The notes beneath the pieces are model-generated. The model was not told the DNA's origin, searched no databases, and was given only the letters and a program-made list of their open reading frames with translations. Shown here piece after piece: positions 41,040-52,739 of a DNA stretch of 64,000 nucleotides. The position numbers and the translations under genes were made by a program. Source of the stretch: Fragilariopsis cylindrus CCMP1102 (taxonomy: Eukaryota > Bacillariophyta > Bacillariophyceae > Bacillariales > Bacillariaceae); the NCBI GenBank assembly GCA_900095095.1, contig FMBT01000441.1, positions 39,631 to 103,630 of the forward strand. The letters run 5' to 3'. Numbering within the stretch: the stretch's first letter is position 1; each line of letters starts with the position of its first letter.

Positions 41040-44000
41040 ATGACGACAATAACAATAACAATGGTGGCAACTGTTACGAAAACGCCAGGAAATTTTGAAT
41101 ACTGTCACAGATATCATTCCAGAAGTAGAATAAGACAACGACGACAAATAAGACGTCGTGTTCTAATAGCTTTTGTTGGTTTCATAATAATGTTAGGAAT
41201 AATCATGAAAAACAACGTTACTCTTAATCGTAGTAGTAGTAGTGCTACTCGTCGTTTTAGTAATAACAATTATTATTATTATTACTGTCATGCATTTTCA
41301 CCCTCATCAATGCCATCGACAACGACAAGGCATACGTCGCCGACGCATACGCATAATAGCCGGAATTGGGGCGTTAGTCAAATCCATTTACAACAACAAC
41401 TACAGAATCAACAGAATAAATGGCGGAGTAGTATTAGTACACAATATTTTTCAACAGCAACAGCAACTGCAACAGCAACAGCAACTGCAACAGCAGCCGA
41501 AGAAGATGTATTAATAGCTACTTCATTAGAATCAGCTACTACTACTACTACTACAACTATCACCACCAATAGCACCACTAATACCAAAAGTAAAAGTAAT
41601 AGAGCAGTATGGGATAATATGTATAGACTTCTTGTCAAATACAAAAAAAGGGAAGGACATTGCAATGTACCAAATATGTACAAAGAAGAAAAAGAAAAAA
41701 GGAATGGAGTAGGAGGAGGAGAAAATCTCGGAAAGTGGTTGGTATACCAACGACGATCCAAGACGAAAGGTACACTTGATTCTTATAGAGAAGAACAACT
41801 TGATAAGATTGGTATGGTATGGGATATGAAAGCACAACAATGGGACGATATGTTCACACTACTTGTGAAGTATAAAGAGAGAGAAGGAGACTGTAATGTA
41901 CCAGTTCGGTATAAGGAAGTAGACGTAGATGGAGAGGCGAAGAAGAAACAAAAATCTTGGTAAGTGGTTAATTAGACAACGATATGTCAAAAAGATGGGA
42001 AACTTGATCCTTTCAAAGAAGAACGATTGATGGATGTAGGTATTGTTTGGGATTTATTTTCGCACCAATGGGAAGATATGTTTACAATGCTTGTTCAGTA
42101 CAAGCAAAGAGAAGGTGATTGTTATGTACCTATTCGATATACTATAACAGAAGATGGAGGGGAAAAAAAATCTTGGACGATGGTTAGGACAACAACGACG
42201 GCGTCAAAAGATAGGAAAACTTGATGCACCTTACAACATCGTTTAGATGATCTTGGTGTTGCTTGGGATACAAATAGATTAAGTGTAATGCAATGTATAC
42301 AACAACAACACAACAACAACAACAAAGAAATGAGGGAGTACTATAGCGTAGACGATAACGTCGACAATGTCATACATACCAAGCGTGATCGTTCTTCTAA
42401 AACCGATATTCAAGAGTACCAAAGTAACAAGGACGATGATACCATCTTGCACAGAAACAGTACGGCTCTTGATTATAATACTAACAGTCGATGGGTGGAG
42501 ATAACATGGGTGGAGGATAAATGGAACGTCGATAATATCACCATCGATAAAGACCACAACAACAACGTCGGCAGTAGAAAAGTCGATGACGACGGTCAGG
42601 AAAAGAATCGAATACCAATATGATGATGATGATGAAAAAAAATCATCAACAAATTGAAGTCAGAATCAAACTTATTTGAAATTACTTCACCGTATGGACC
42701 AATGGGAGATCAACCAAAGGCGATATCGAAACTCGTCAAACAAATAAATCGTGATGATAAATATTCTGTGTTAAGAGGTTGTACTGGGACAGGTAAAACT
42801 TTGTTATGTCGCAGGTAATTGCACAGACGAATAAACCCGCATTAATTTATGTCATAATAAATCATTAGCAGCCCAACTTGCACGAGAATTACAGTCTCAT
42901 TTACGGAATAATCATATCCGATTATTTGTTTCCTATTACAATCATTACAAACCAGAATATTACGATCCAATTCATAACAAATATGGTTCCAAAAAATCAA
43001 GTGTCAATGATGAATTAGATGCATTACGACATTTAGCAACTGAATCATTATTACAACACAAGGATGTTGTTATTGTGGCATCTGTTTCTTGTATATACGG
43101 ACTCGGAATGCCACAAGCGTATATGGATGCAAGTGTTAGATACACCGTCGGTGATACTATTATTGTGGGGAAACAAAACGGTATGAGAAATAATGGTTTA
43201 GATACGATCCAAACGAAACTTGAATCACTTCTGTATGTAACACCAGAGCGATCAATTGGAGGCGATTCCACCATGACAAGTGACGCAGAAGATCTAGGAA
43301 GGGGTTGTTATTACTGGTCGTATCATAGTCGTGGTACCATATCAAGTTTAATGATATGGCCTCCATCAGAACGGTATCCAGTAAGAATTGATTTCGAAAC
43401 GCAACAAAAGCACCCGCCGTCCTCAACGTCACAGTCGTCATCCTCATCATTAACAGCATCGCAGTCAACAATGTATACAATTTCTTCTATATATCATGGA
43501 AATTCGAAAGGGATGGTACCGATGGAATCAACCACGATATTCCCCGCAAAGCATCATATCTCTGGTACGAAAGAAGAATTTGAAGAATCTTTAAAACGAA
43601 TCGAAGATGAAGTAGCCGAACGATACAAGGAGTTATGTAATGCATCAAAGAAAGAGGAGGCTGATCGGATATCAAAACGTGTTGCTCAAGATTTAGCGTT
43701 GTTGCGAGAGACAGGAACATGCCCTGGTATTGAAAATTATAGTCGACATATGGCTCTTAAAGATGCGAATGTTCCACCCAGTACACTACTGGACTATTTT
43801 GGATTGATCAATGGTGACGACGACAATGATGATGATGACGAAGGAAGTAGCGACGAAATCAAAATCAATGATGATTGGCTCCTCGTGGTGGATGAATCAC
43901 ACGTAACGATCCCTCAATTGAAGGCTATGTACGGGGGAGATCGTGCAAGGAAAGAAAAACTTGTAGAGCACGGGTATAGACTTCCTTCTGCATTAGACAA

Positions 44001-46942
44001 CCGTCCATTACGAAGCGAGGAATTTTGGGAACGTATCCCTCAAACATTATTCGTCTCGGCAACTCCATCACAACGAGAATTAGATTTGATCTCAAATATT
44101 CCCGATAATGAACCTGTTGATATGATGATACGACCGACGTTCGTATGTGATCCACATATTGAAGTCCGACCGATAGAAAACCAACTCGAAGATTTGGTGA
44201 AAGAAATATCCGATCGATCGAAACGTAATGAACGGACCTTAGCGATGACAGTAACAAAACGCGACGCGGAAGACCTTGCTACGTATTTGATTGCAACCGG
44301 TGGTGTCAACGCAATGTATATACATTCAGGTCTAAACACACATGAAAGATCGAAGGCATTACAAGCTTTACAAAGTGGCGAAATCGATTGTTTGGTCGGT
44401 GTAAATCTTTTGAGAGAAGGATTGGATTTACCACAAGTGAGTTTGGTTGCAATATTGAACGCAGATTTTGAAGGGTTTTTACGATCTGAAACCGCGTTAT
44501 TGCAAACGATTGGACGTGCCGCACGGAACATAAACGGGAAAGCGATTTTTTATGCTAATAAAATCACACGTAGCATGAAAAAATGCATGGACGCAACAGA
44601 ATCTCGAAGGAAGGCACAACTCGACTACAATTTGAAGAACAATAAAGAAATGAAATCCACACAAGGTTCTTCGACACAATCCATCTTTGATCTACTCAAA
44701 GACCAAATTGATGCGGGAAAACAACGACGTCAGGCATCGACCACCGCCAAAGTTGGTATTGACGTGATCACTTCGCCATTGGAAGGCGGTTCGGCGGCTG
44801 TTTCTTCCCTTTATCCTGCGGTACAATCCCCACAGGGTAGCAAAGGCAATAATATCGTGACCGATCATCTGCCGAGCAAGCCGGGAGTTTACTTTTGGAA
44901 AGATGAGGACGAAAACATTCTATACATCGGAAAGGCGAAGAAATTACGTAGCAGGGTAAAGTCTTACCTAAATCCTGGAGCGAAGCACAGCCCTCGAATA
45001 CGAACAATGGTACAGAAATCTCATTCGGTTGAATTTATTTTAACACCATCTGATCGCGATGCACTCATATTAGAAGATAAATTGATAAAGCACCACCAAC
45101 CATTGTATAATGTTCTGTTAAAGGATGATGAATCATATCCATACATATGTGCGACCGTAGGTGATGAATTCCCATCTTTTACGATCGTGCCGAGGAAATT
45201 GGATGGAGGACAAACTTCAGAATATCGCTATTTTGGTCCGTACCCACATTATTCCGAGATAAATAAAATGTTAGATGGGATCGAAGAAAAGTATAGCCTG
45301 AGATCGATTGCCTTTCAAGCTCGCCATGGAACGATGAAAAAAATGGAATACCAAAAGATATTTCTTCAAGCACTCGATGAAATCTTTGATCCTAATACTG
45401 ATACCACTACAACGGCAAGTAGTAGTAACATCAGCACAGAAGATAAAGCCGACGACTTGGCACATATGCGAACACGGTACGAAGAGGCATCTATGCTATT
45501 TGATTCTGATAGTAACAAATCTCGAGATGTTGTTGCTGTGGGGAAAAGTGATGATGGGTCTACAACTGTTATCTACGTCTTGCAGCTTCGGGATGGTATG
45601 GTGCGTTTTGTGATAATAAATGAAGTGCATATGTATTCGTGGAAGCGTCACGTATTTTTTTGTGTGGTATGTGGATCGAATTCATGAAAAGTGGATTCTC
45701 ACATTTTATTCTCGCTTTTTTGTCGCTTTCTCCTTCTACGTGTCGTCCGTGGCATCCTCAAATAAAGGTAACGGGACAGTTTTCGTACAATTGCGAGGTT
45801 GCATCGGAACTACAAACAGAAGAAGAACTTGCAGATGCGATGCAACGTATCCTTCAGTACCATCATTATCCATCGGGTGCAACACCAATGCATAACAATC
45901 GATCCTTTTTTCCTACAGATATTCTAGTTCAATATCCGATACAAGAAATTAATGAGTTGAAAAAGGTTATTTCATCTACACGAAAGTTTGTAGAACCTTC
46001 AGCATTTACTGCTAAGAGCAAGAAACAACAACACAAAGTCTCGATCCGTAAACCCGCAAATCGTGGTGCACGAAAAGAAACGGACCGTCGAGCACTCCAA
46101 TGTGCAATCGATAATGCTGTACAGGTTGCAAATGAAAAGGCTTTGATAGCGAAATCGGAGAATAATAATGTTCCAGTAAGTTCAGTTGACGGTACAGCGA
46201 TGAACGAATTGAAGGAGATGTTGTCTCTAGAGAAGGATCCACGACGTATCGAATGTTATGATATAAGTCATACACAGGGAGAAAATACCGTCGGTTCAAG
46301 AGTTGTTTTCATTGATGGAAAACCAGTACCTAGTTTATATCGTACGTTCAATATCAAGAGCGTACCAATGGAAAACCAGATGACTATAAAAGTCTTGAGG
46401 AGGTATTAGAACGACGATTCCATAGAGTTTGGAAGAAGGAGACGAATAGTAACCACAACCTTCAACTGGTCGATGAAAACGATCCATGGTCGATGCCCGA
46501 TCTTGTAATTATCGATGGAGGGAAAGGTCAACTAAGTGCCGCGTTAAAGGGTATGTCTCGAGCCAATATTCTTCCATACGAACAAAATAGTAATAATTCC
46601 GAAGAAACATCCAATGTGTTGGAGGTAGAAGATGACGATGACGATCATCAATATGAAAATGATGATCATTCTATCATGGAGGAAGCTCATTATTCCTCCT
46701 CGTCGCCGTCGCCGTCATCGCCAACATCACTACTTGGTTCTTCTTTACATGTTGCAAGGGTTCCCATCGTAGCTCTTGCAAAGAAAAGAGAGGAAGTTTT
46801 TGTAAACAATAACTCGAATCCTGTGAATACAAATTCGAATGATGCAAAAATGTTACTATTGCGATCCTTACGAGATGAAAGTCATCGATTCGCATTAAAT
46901 GCAATGAAAAGACGACGACGGAAAATGAATGGCGGATTTTAG
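41040..46942 (+). CDS. uvrB-uvrC: Helicase-associated-repeat / UvrB / UvrC fusion
   Basis: About 1,900 residues in one plus-strand gene. The N-terminus is hydrophobic then Ser/Thr-rich with an AF-type site (CHAF-SPSS), possibly plastid targeting. Three helicase-associated repeats (about 41605-42280) carry [24 protein letters not shown] and QREGDCYVP. UvrB follows: [13 protein letters not shown], Walker A GCTGTGKT (42780), [14 protein letters not shown] motif [42 protein letters not shown]. UvrC comes next: GIY-YIG nuclease ([26 protein letters not shown], catalytic Glu in LEDKLIK), then an RNase H-like nuclease with [28 protein letters not shown] and RDESHRFA. One intron is at 45601-45767. 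Frame breaks near 41952, 42002, 42168, 42230, 42610-42660, 42800, 42848 and 46372 lie between perfectly conserved motifs. The helix-hairpin-helix tail of UvrC is absent. Confidence 0.8.
45601..45767 (+). other. Intron in the UvrC part of the fusion
   Basis: Donor GGTATG/GTGCGT, acceptor AATAAAG/GTAACG. Splicing joins LQLRDGM to [14 protein letters not shown], restoring the expected UvrC sequence in phase. Its presence shows that this is a nuclear eukaryotic gene. Confidence 0.8.
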
Positions 46943-47494
46943 TAACGATTAAAAAAGAATGGTACTATGACAAGTCCATGTACATGGTGTTAATAAATTA
47001 AATATCTAGAAAATAGAAAACGAAATAAATACATCTTTTATATTTAAAAAAAAATACTAAGGTTGTTTGCTTATTGCATGAGCAAATTATGCTATGAAAT
47101 TTTACATCAGGTATTATCTACGGGACTTCTTGCAAACGAAGTATAAAGGAAGGCCGTAGGCGCGCGCGTTCCCCTGAAAATTACAACTCGAACTTGCTGT
47201 TCCTTCTCTACTGGATCATTTTCTTCTCCTTATCATGATATCAACACCCCTTCCTGGCTCGGATCGATGTGATCTGATGCGTCGAAAACGTGCCGAGAGA
47301 GTAGTAACTCACGTACACATATAACACGGCTGGATAGGGTTTGAGTTGGGGATGATTCCATTACAAGTGCATGCAAGCATGCCGTTTCTTGGGCAGACCA
47401 TGCAGATATGTCCTGCAGTCATGTCATGTCATATCAGCACTGGCTACGCCACCTACAACGGCACCGGCAACGACGGGAATTTGGAGAGATTGAT
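46943..47494. other. Spacer between convergent genes
   Basis: Nothing coding; GCGCGCG near 47160 and GTCATGTCATGTCAT near 47420. Confidence 0.6.
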
Positions 47495-48251
47495 TTATTG
47501 AAAATCTTTATTCAAAAAATCTAATCCTTCACCAACTGCTGGATGGAATCTCCATACTTGATGTCCCTCAATAGTATTTGTTGCTTTATTTTTATTATTT
47601 GGTGACGAACTAACCTCATGTGACACTTGTATTAATTCTTTTACACGATCACCTGCATCATTATATACCACTGATAAACTGGATGTCATGATAATCATAC
47701 CGGATACCTTTTCAACTTCATTAATCATGATAGTATCAGGACTCATTTCAGTTACCACCATAAAAACAGGACCACTAGAACTAGTACCATCCTCATTTTT
47801 TGATTTTGGTGAATCTAATCTCATTGATGGGTATTCAATCCGAGCACGTGTGCCTCTGTTTGATATATTGTTGTGTAAAGAGATAGACGGAGAGAGTTAT
47901 AACAGTCAAGATTGTGAGTATCAGCCAAGCAATACAATAAAAGAGCAAACAAATTAAGAATACATATATATTCATATCCATCATACGGTAATTCCAATAA
48001 AACTGAATCTACATATTGTTAAAAGGGGTCTAATCCTTTCAGACTGGTGCCAGTATACTTGTAATCAATTGGATATAATATAACATCATGCACATACACT
48101 CATGCACACACCCACAAAGACTTTTTAATATTCATCATACGGTAATTCCAATAAAACTGAATCTACATGTTGTTAAAAGGGGTCTAATCCTTTTCAGACT
48201 GGTGCCAGTATACTTGTAATCAATTGAATAATAATAAATATATCTTCTCAA

Positions 48252-48310
<59 letters not shown>

Positions 48311-48859
48311 TGATCGGGTAGAGACAAGAGAGAACGCGTGTTTTTTTTTCAGTTCAATTTTGTAACACGTACCTCATTTCAATATCACGACGATTGCCAT
48401 TTGGAAATGTTAGATAACTATTCAATTCCACACCATTCTTTCCTAAAAAATCAAATCGTAGTCCACCCATTAATTTTAATTCCTTTTGGGGTATCAATTC
48501 ATCATTCACATATCGGCATGTGCCAACCCAATTCACACCATTAATTTTTGATAATACAGGAAATAAATAGGTCCATGAATCTAACATTGTCATACTACTT
48601 GTAGCACTTGAACTGGATGATGACTCTGATGATGTTTCTGATGATGAATCTGATGATGCGTCATCATCGGCAGCATTATTGAGTTTTGTTGTTGATGATG
48701 TTGTCACAATAGCAGCAGTAGCTCTACTACGGTAGTACTGCTTCTTATGCTGTTACTACTACTAATCGTAAATCCGTGTGTTACTTTTGCTTGTGGTGCA
48801 AGTAATACTACCAACAGCAGTAATAACGATAGGAACGAGCACGACGAAGAAGACATCAT
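47495..48859 (-). CDS. Plastid-targeted conserved protein of unknown function
   Basis: Exon 1 is 48859-48373 with a frame break near 48715, the intron is 48372-47856, exon 2 is 47855-47495. About 280 residues. The N-terminus is a signal peptide (FLSLLLLLVVLLAPQAKVTHG) with F after the cleavage site (THG-FTIS), the secondary-plastid import pattern. An acidic Ser run follows. The mature part has LDSWTYLFPVLSKINGVNW, VGTCRYVNDELIPQKELKL, GGLRFDFLGKNGVEL, then across the splice site IEMR/GTRARIEYPSMRLDS, and later VVTEMSPDTIMINEVEKVSG. The beta-rich pattern suggests a barrel-like lipocalin-type fold, but the family is not recognised. Splicing uses GAG/GTACGT and AACAG/AGG and restores the frame exactly. 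Confidence 0.65.
47856..48372 (-). other. Repeat-rich intron
   Basis: 517 bp, the second longest intron identified here. It contains a direct duplication of about 105 bp (47971-48080 and 48129-48235, sharing ATCATACGGTAATTCCAATA) and a (GT)n microsatellite of over 50 bp (48255-48307). Confidence 0.75.
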
Positions 48860-49593
48860 TATTATTGTATTGATTTCTCTCTTTTGAAAATAATAATGAA
48901 TGAAAGGGAAATTAGATGATGATGATGATGATGTTGTGTGTCTTTAATGGTAAAAAAAGATAAAACAAAGATGAGATCTTTCGACGAGGAGCGAATGATG
49001 TGAACAGATGATCATAGATAGTTTTGTGGTTAGAAATTAAATTGATGGACGCGACAGTGCACGCGCTACGCACACACAATGGAAAGGTAGATACGGTAGA
49101 CAGAAGGACGGACTACTGTTATGCGGACTGTACAGTACAGTACAGTACCTGCTTTCTTCCTACTACAGTAGTACAGTAGCTCTGTAATGTACTAGCTTAT
49201 CTTCCTGTTAGGTTAGCTACTGGACAATAAATAACATACCCCTTCCCAATGCAATCCAGAACAAGAATTTGATACAAAATTTTCCCAGACAGTGAGGTTA
49301 GGTGCAGTGCAGTGGCCGCTAGCTATTCAAAACAAAGCATCTGTTTTCTTTTTCTTTTCCCCTTCCAATATATAATATACATACAAACAACAACAATAAC
49401 AACAAGAGTTGGTCTGTTGGTCAGTTTTTGTTTCCAACCATCATCAAAGTTACTAATCACCAGAGCCATTCCATGAATCCTAGTCCACTGCTGTTGAAAA
49501 TTTGGTTGGAATACTCTCTCATCAGAAACATGTGGGAAAATGAATCAATAAAGAAGGAGAAATTTTAAGAGTACAGAACGAAGAATGAACTCA

Positions 49594-49635
<42 letters not shown>

Positions 49636-49660
49636 CAGCAATATGGTATGATATCAGCTT
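48860..49660. other. Intergenic
   Basis: GATGAT run near 48916-48932, CAGTACAGTAC repeats near 49135-49180 and a (CAG)n tract at 49597-49641. No gene recognised. Confidence 0.6.
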
Positions 49661-51239
49661 CTTGCTAACCTTCATTGGTTTTAATTACCAACAGAATAGA
49701 AATACCCCCCCCCCCCCCCCAAAAAAAACCCAACAAAGTCTTTTTCCAGTATTACCACACATATCCTACCCCAATGCATGTACTAAAGAGGGATTTCACA
49801 GCCATGGAAAAAGCATGTTGTATGAAGGAAAGAAGTCAAGTGTAGTTAAGTTATTTCATCTGGAGGACTAAATCAACAAAGAAAGGGACAATGAACAAGA
49901 ATCAATAACAGAAGCAGTACTACTAGGTAATCATATCGAATTTGAACAGATTGGTATGAAATGTGATGGGAGCTCTCTGCACCCCTCACCTTCCAACTTT
50001 ATGATTTTGTTTACATCATCAATGCATGGACCTGACAAGCAAATTAATAATCTAGCATTTTGTGTTGCATGGTGGTATCTAACATTGCTGACAACACCAG
50101 AGTAAAATGCATTTTGGTGTGATCTCAAAAAACTTGCAGTAGTCTAACTTAAAAAAGGATATGATAGTAGAGTCACTCAATTTGCAAAGTCTTTGCGCAT
50201 CTTCAGAACAAGTACAACAAGAATAAGCAAACATGGTCCAGACAATATGGAAACCAAACTTCCCAACTCAAGAAGGAGCCAATCACTCTAGTAGCAACAA
50301 TGGTAAAAATTTATGGAAATAAAATCACCTCCTGCATCTTATCGAAGCAGATAAGAACAAGTTTGGATCTCCTTGTTAAAAGTTTTACATTCATCACACA
50401 GCCATAGTGTTGATGATTTGATAGTATCTTCCTGTTCTATGTATTGTTTTTCCGTCAACACTTCTTGTTGCAGCTGTGATGATGCTTGTTTATAATCAGC
50501 TCTCATGTATGGTGGAATTTCTTCAATGGGTAAGACCTTAAATGTGCAAAACCTGCTCACTAAACTAATACATCTCTTCTTGTCACCAACCCACTGGCTG
50601 TCTCAATCTTCTTCCCTCCAACAAAATACCATTCACAGTATCATTGTGTGGTCCCTTTGTTTTGCTTTACTACCCGACTGTTTTCAACTCATCCAATCAC
50701 TTCACATCTAGATTTGTCTACTGCCAAACACTATTAGAGCCATCATCATCATCAACAACAACAATATCACGACACGCAGTAGCGGCAGCATTGTCAGCAG
50801 TACCAGTATTATATACCACTCCCTCAACAGCAACAGCAACAACAACAACAACAACAGCAACCACAACAACAGCCGCAACCAAATCATCATCTAAAGGATC
50901 CACCCATTCATCATTATTATCATTATTATCACCATCATATAGGACCTCGTCATCCTTGTAAGCACAATAGCGTTAATCGACACACCCAAATCATTATCTA
51001 AAGGATTTACCAATCATCATTGTTATCATTATTATCACCATCATATAGGACCTCGTCATCCTCGTAAGCATAACAGCATTAATCGACACACTCACAATTT
51101 ATGCGAGAATCAGCAGCAACACCAACAGCATCAACACCAACAATATCAGTAATACCATCATGATTAGTATCAGTATCAATATCAATATATGCAGCAGCAG
51201 CAGTAGCCTTTAAAAGAAGCATCGCAATCATAAATCCCC
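49661..51239. other. Gene-poor stretch with repeats
   Basis: A 17-base C run next to an A run (about 49704-49728), several short frames of 60-80 codons without recognisable homology, CAACAG-type microsatellites (50750-50880), and a tandem duplication (next entry). It may contain old transposon sequence, but no domain could be identified. Confidence 0.5.
50886..51092. repeat. Tandem duplication of about 105 bp
   Basis: Two copies of a unit with ATCTAAAGGAT, TATCATTATTATCACCATCA, TATAGGACCTCGTCATCC and GTTAATCGACACAC at 50888-50985 and 50996-51092, with few differences. Confidence 0.8.
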
Positions 51240-51580
51240 GTGGCAGCAGAAAAGAAATTCAAATTGCCCCCAACGCCGTCATCGCACGTACCAGTTGCAC
51301 GAACAGTAGTAGTAGACGCAGCCCACCCCGACGGTGGTTCCAACTCAAGCTACATCACGGACAACACCCCCATCAAAGATCCATCAAAGATGGTCATTGA
51401 CAACCCACATGCTAACGATGTACTTTGTTGCCGTGGGTTTCAATATATTCATTTGCACGAAGGGAATATATGGTATTAGAATGCTATGGAAAGTAAGACA
51501 GGATCTAATTTTAAACGAAAAAGAGCTAGCTGTCGATGTAATTTATATTAAGGGAACTATGTTTCTTGTAATCAAATAAA
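51240..51580 (+). pseudogene. DUF6824-like fragment
   Basis: An open stretch reads DNPHANDVLCCRGFQYIHLH then EGNIWY. The pattern N-DVL-RG-H-GN matches the start of DUF6824, a DNA-binding-like domain abundant in diatoms (usual form NDVLxGRG, HPGN). The first Gly of the motif is replaced by Cys, the frame stops directly after IWY, and only weak continuation (RMLWKVRQDLILNEK) is found in another frame. No Met start. Most likely a gene remnant; single-base errors could also contribute. Confidence 0.45.
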
Positions 51581-51743
51581 CAACTATATAATATCTTTAT
51601 TAGTTCAAAAAGATCTGATAAGTTAGTTATGTAGAAAAACATTTTCGGCTCTTGTTTTTTTCATTCTTTTTTAGTTCACTCACTATAACCATAGTCAATC
51701 TCTCTTGATACTGCTGCTGCTGCTGCTGCTGATGATGATTTCT

Positions 51744-52148
51744 TTACAAGAATAAGGAAATAATTCCACAAGTTCCAATTAACGTTAAAAGAAAAGAATC
51801 CATACGTATCAAAGCAACACCACATGCAATTATAACAAAAATACCTGGTTCAGATCTTGATACACGAGGATGAGATACAATAATAAAAAATTGTATTACC
51901 AATACAACTGAATTATTCGATGAAAAGTTTGCTATAGCAACCATTGCTATTAAAATACCACAACTCGGCCAAAACCATATTGGTATATCACCAACGGATT
52001 CATTACTTTCATTAAATATACCACGTAAATATCCTGTACATGGTTCTGTTATTGCTACTATACTAAGTGAAATAAATGCTATTGATTCGATAACACGCAA
52101 TGCAAAATCTATACTACCATAATCAACAATATTTACTGTCGTCGACAT
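51744..52148 (-). CDS. Small four-span membrane protein, unknown
   Basis: A single intact frame of 134 residues with Met start in MSTTVNIVDYGSIDFALRVI. Hydrophobic segments: SIAFISLSIVAITE, WFWPSCGILIAMVAIANF, VVLVIQFFIIVSH, and a final FVIIACGVALIRM / FLLTLIGTCGIISLFL pair. Polar turns contain GYLRGIFNE and RVSRSEPG. The compact layout is reminiscent of DoxX-like or TMEM-type small membrane proteins, but no family is recognised. A CTG/GATGAT repeat lies in the 3' flank (51711-51740). Confidence 0.55.
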   Translation of the reverse strand: MSTTVNIVDYGSIDFALRVIESIAFISLSIVAITEPCTGYLRGIFNESNESVGDIPIWFWPSCGILIAMVAIANFSSNNSVVLVIQFFIIVSHPRVSRSEPGIFVIIACGVALIRMDSFLLTLIGTCGIISLFL

Positions 52149-52739
52149 CGTAGTGTTGTTATGCTACAGTGTATGTAGTATTCACCTTTTTCTTTTTGTG
52201 ACATTTGCCCATCGTTGTCGTTGCCTCGTTACTGATGTTGGCTGATATTAGGCTTTCGTTTATAAAAGCTCTGTACAAGTAAATTTGTTGGTCCTATTTT
52301 GTACCTGCCTCGTTGCTGTAAGGTAGCACGACTTAATAGAAATCTAATATGTAACAGTAACAGTGCAATGTACTGTATGTTTAATATTTTACTATGACAT
52401 AAAAAGCAATTCAAGAATTCTAATTCACTAGTAACTTAAGCAATCAATCGCATCATCGCACGACTTAATTTTCTCTATTCGGCAGTCACGCAAGACTTAA
52501 CTTTCCACGTGCGATCGAAAGAAGAAAAACTTCAACTGCGCGCATACTAGTAAAAAATAGATGCACATATCGTCGGCACATTGAAACTGTGTAGCAGCAA
52601 AAACACCACCAAGACGACGGAACAGGAGAAGAGAAAACATCGTAACAACCCAACAACTTCTAAAACAACCTGTGCTTTAGCAGTAAAATAAATTCAAATA
52701 AATAGTAAATAAAAACATACATACATACACGAAACAACC
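52149..52739. other. Divergent upstream region
   Basis: Between the small membrane protein (minus) and the complex III hinge gene (plus). No gene recognised. Confidence 0.5.

Noticed and set aside
43075-46942. Bacterial contamination as source of UvrB/UvrC
   Set aside because: A spliceosomal intron, Ser/Asp microsatellite insertions and AT-rich codons like the neighbours show it belongs to this genome.
49931-50560. Two minus-strand frames as transposase fragments
   Set aside because: No catalytic motif or family pattern could be recognised; left as unassigned gene-poor sequence.
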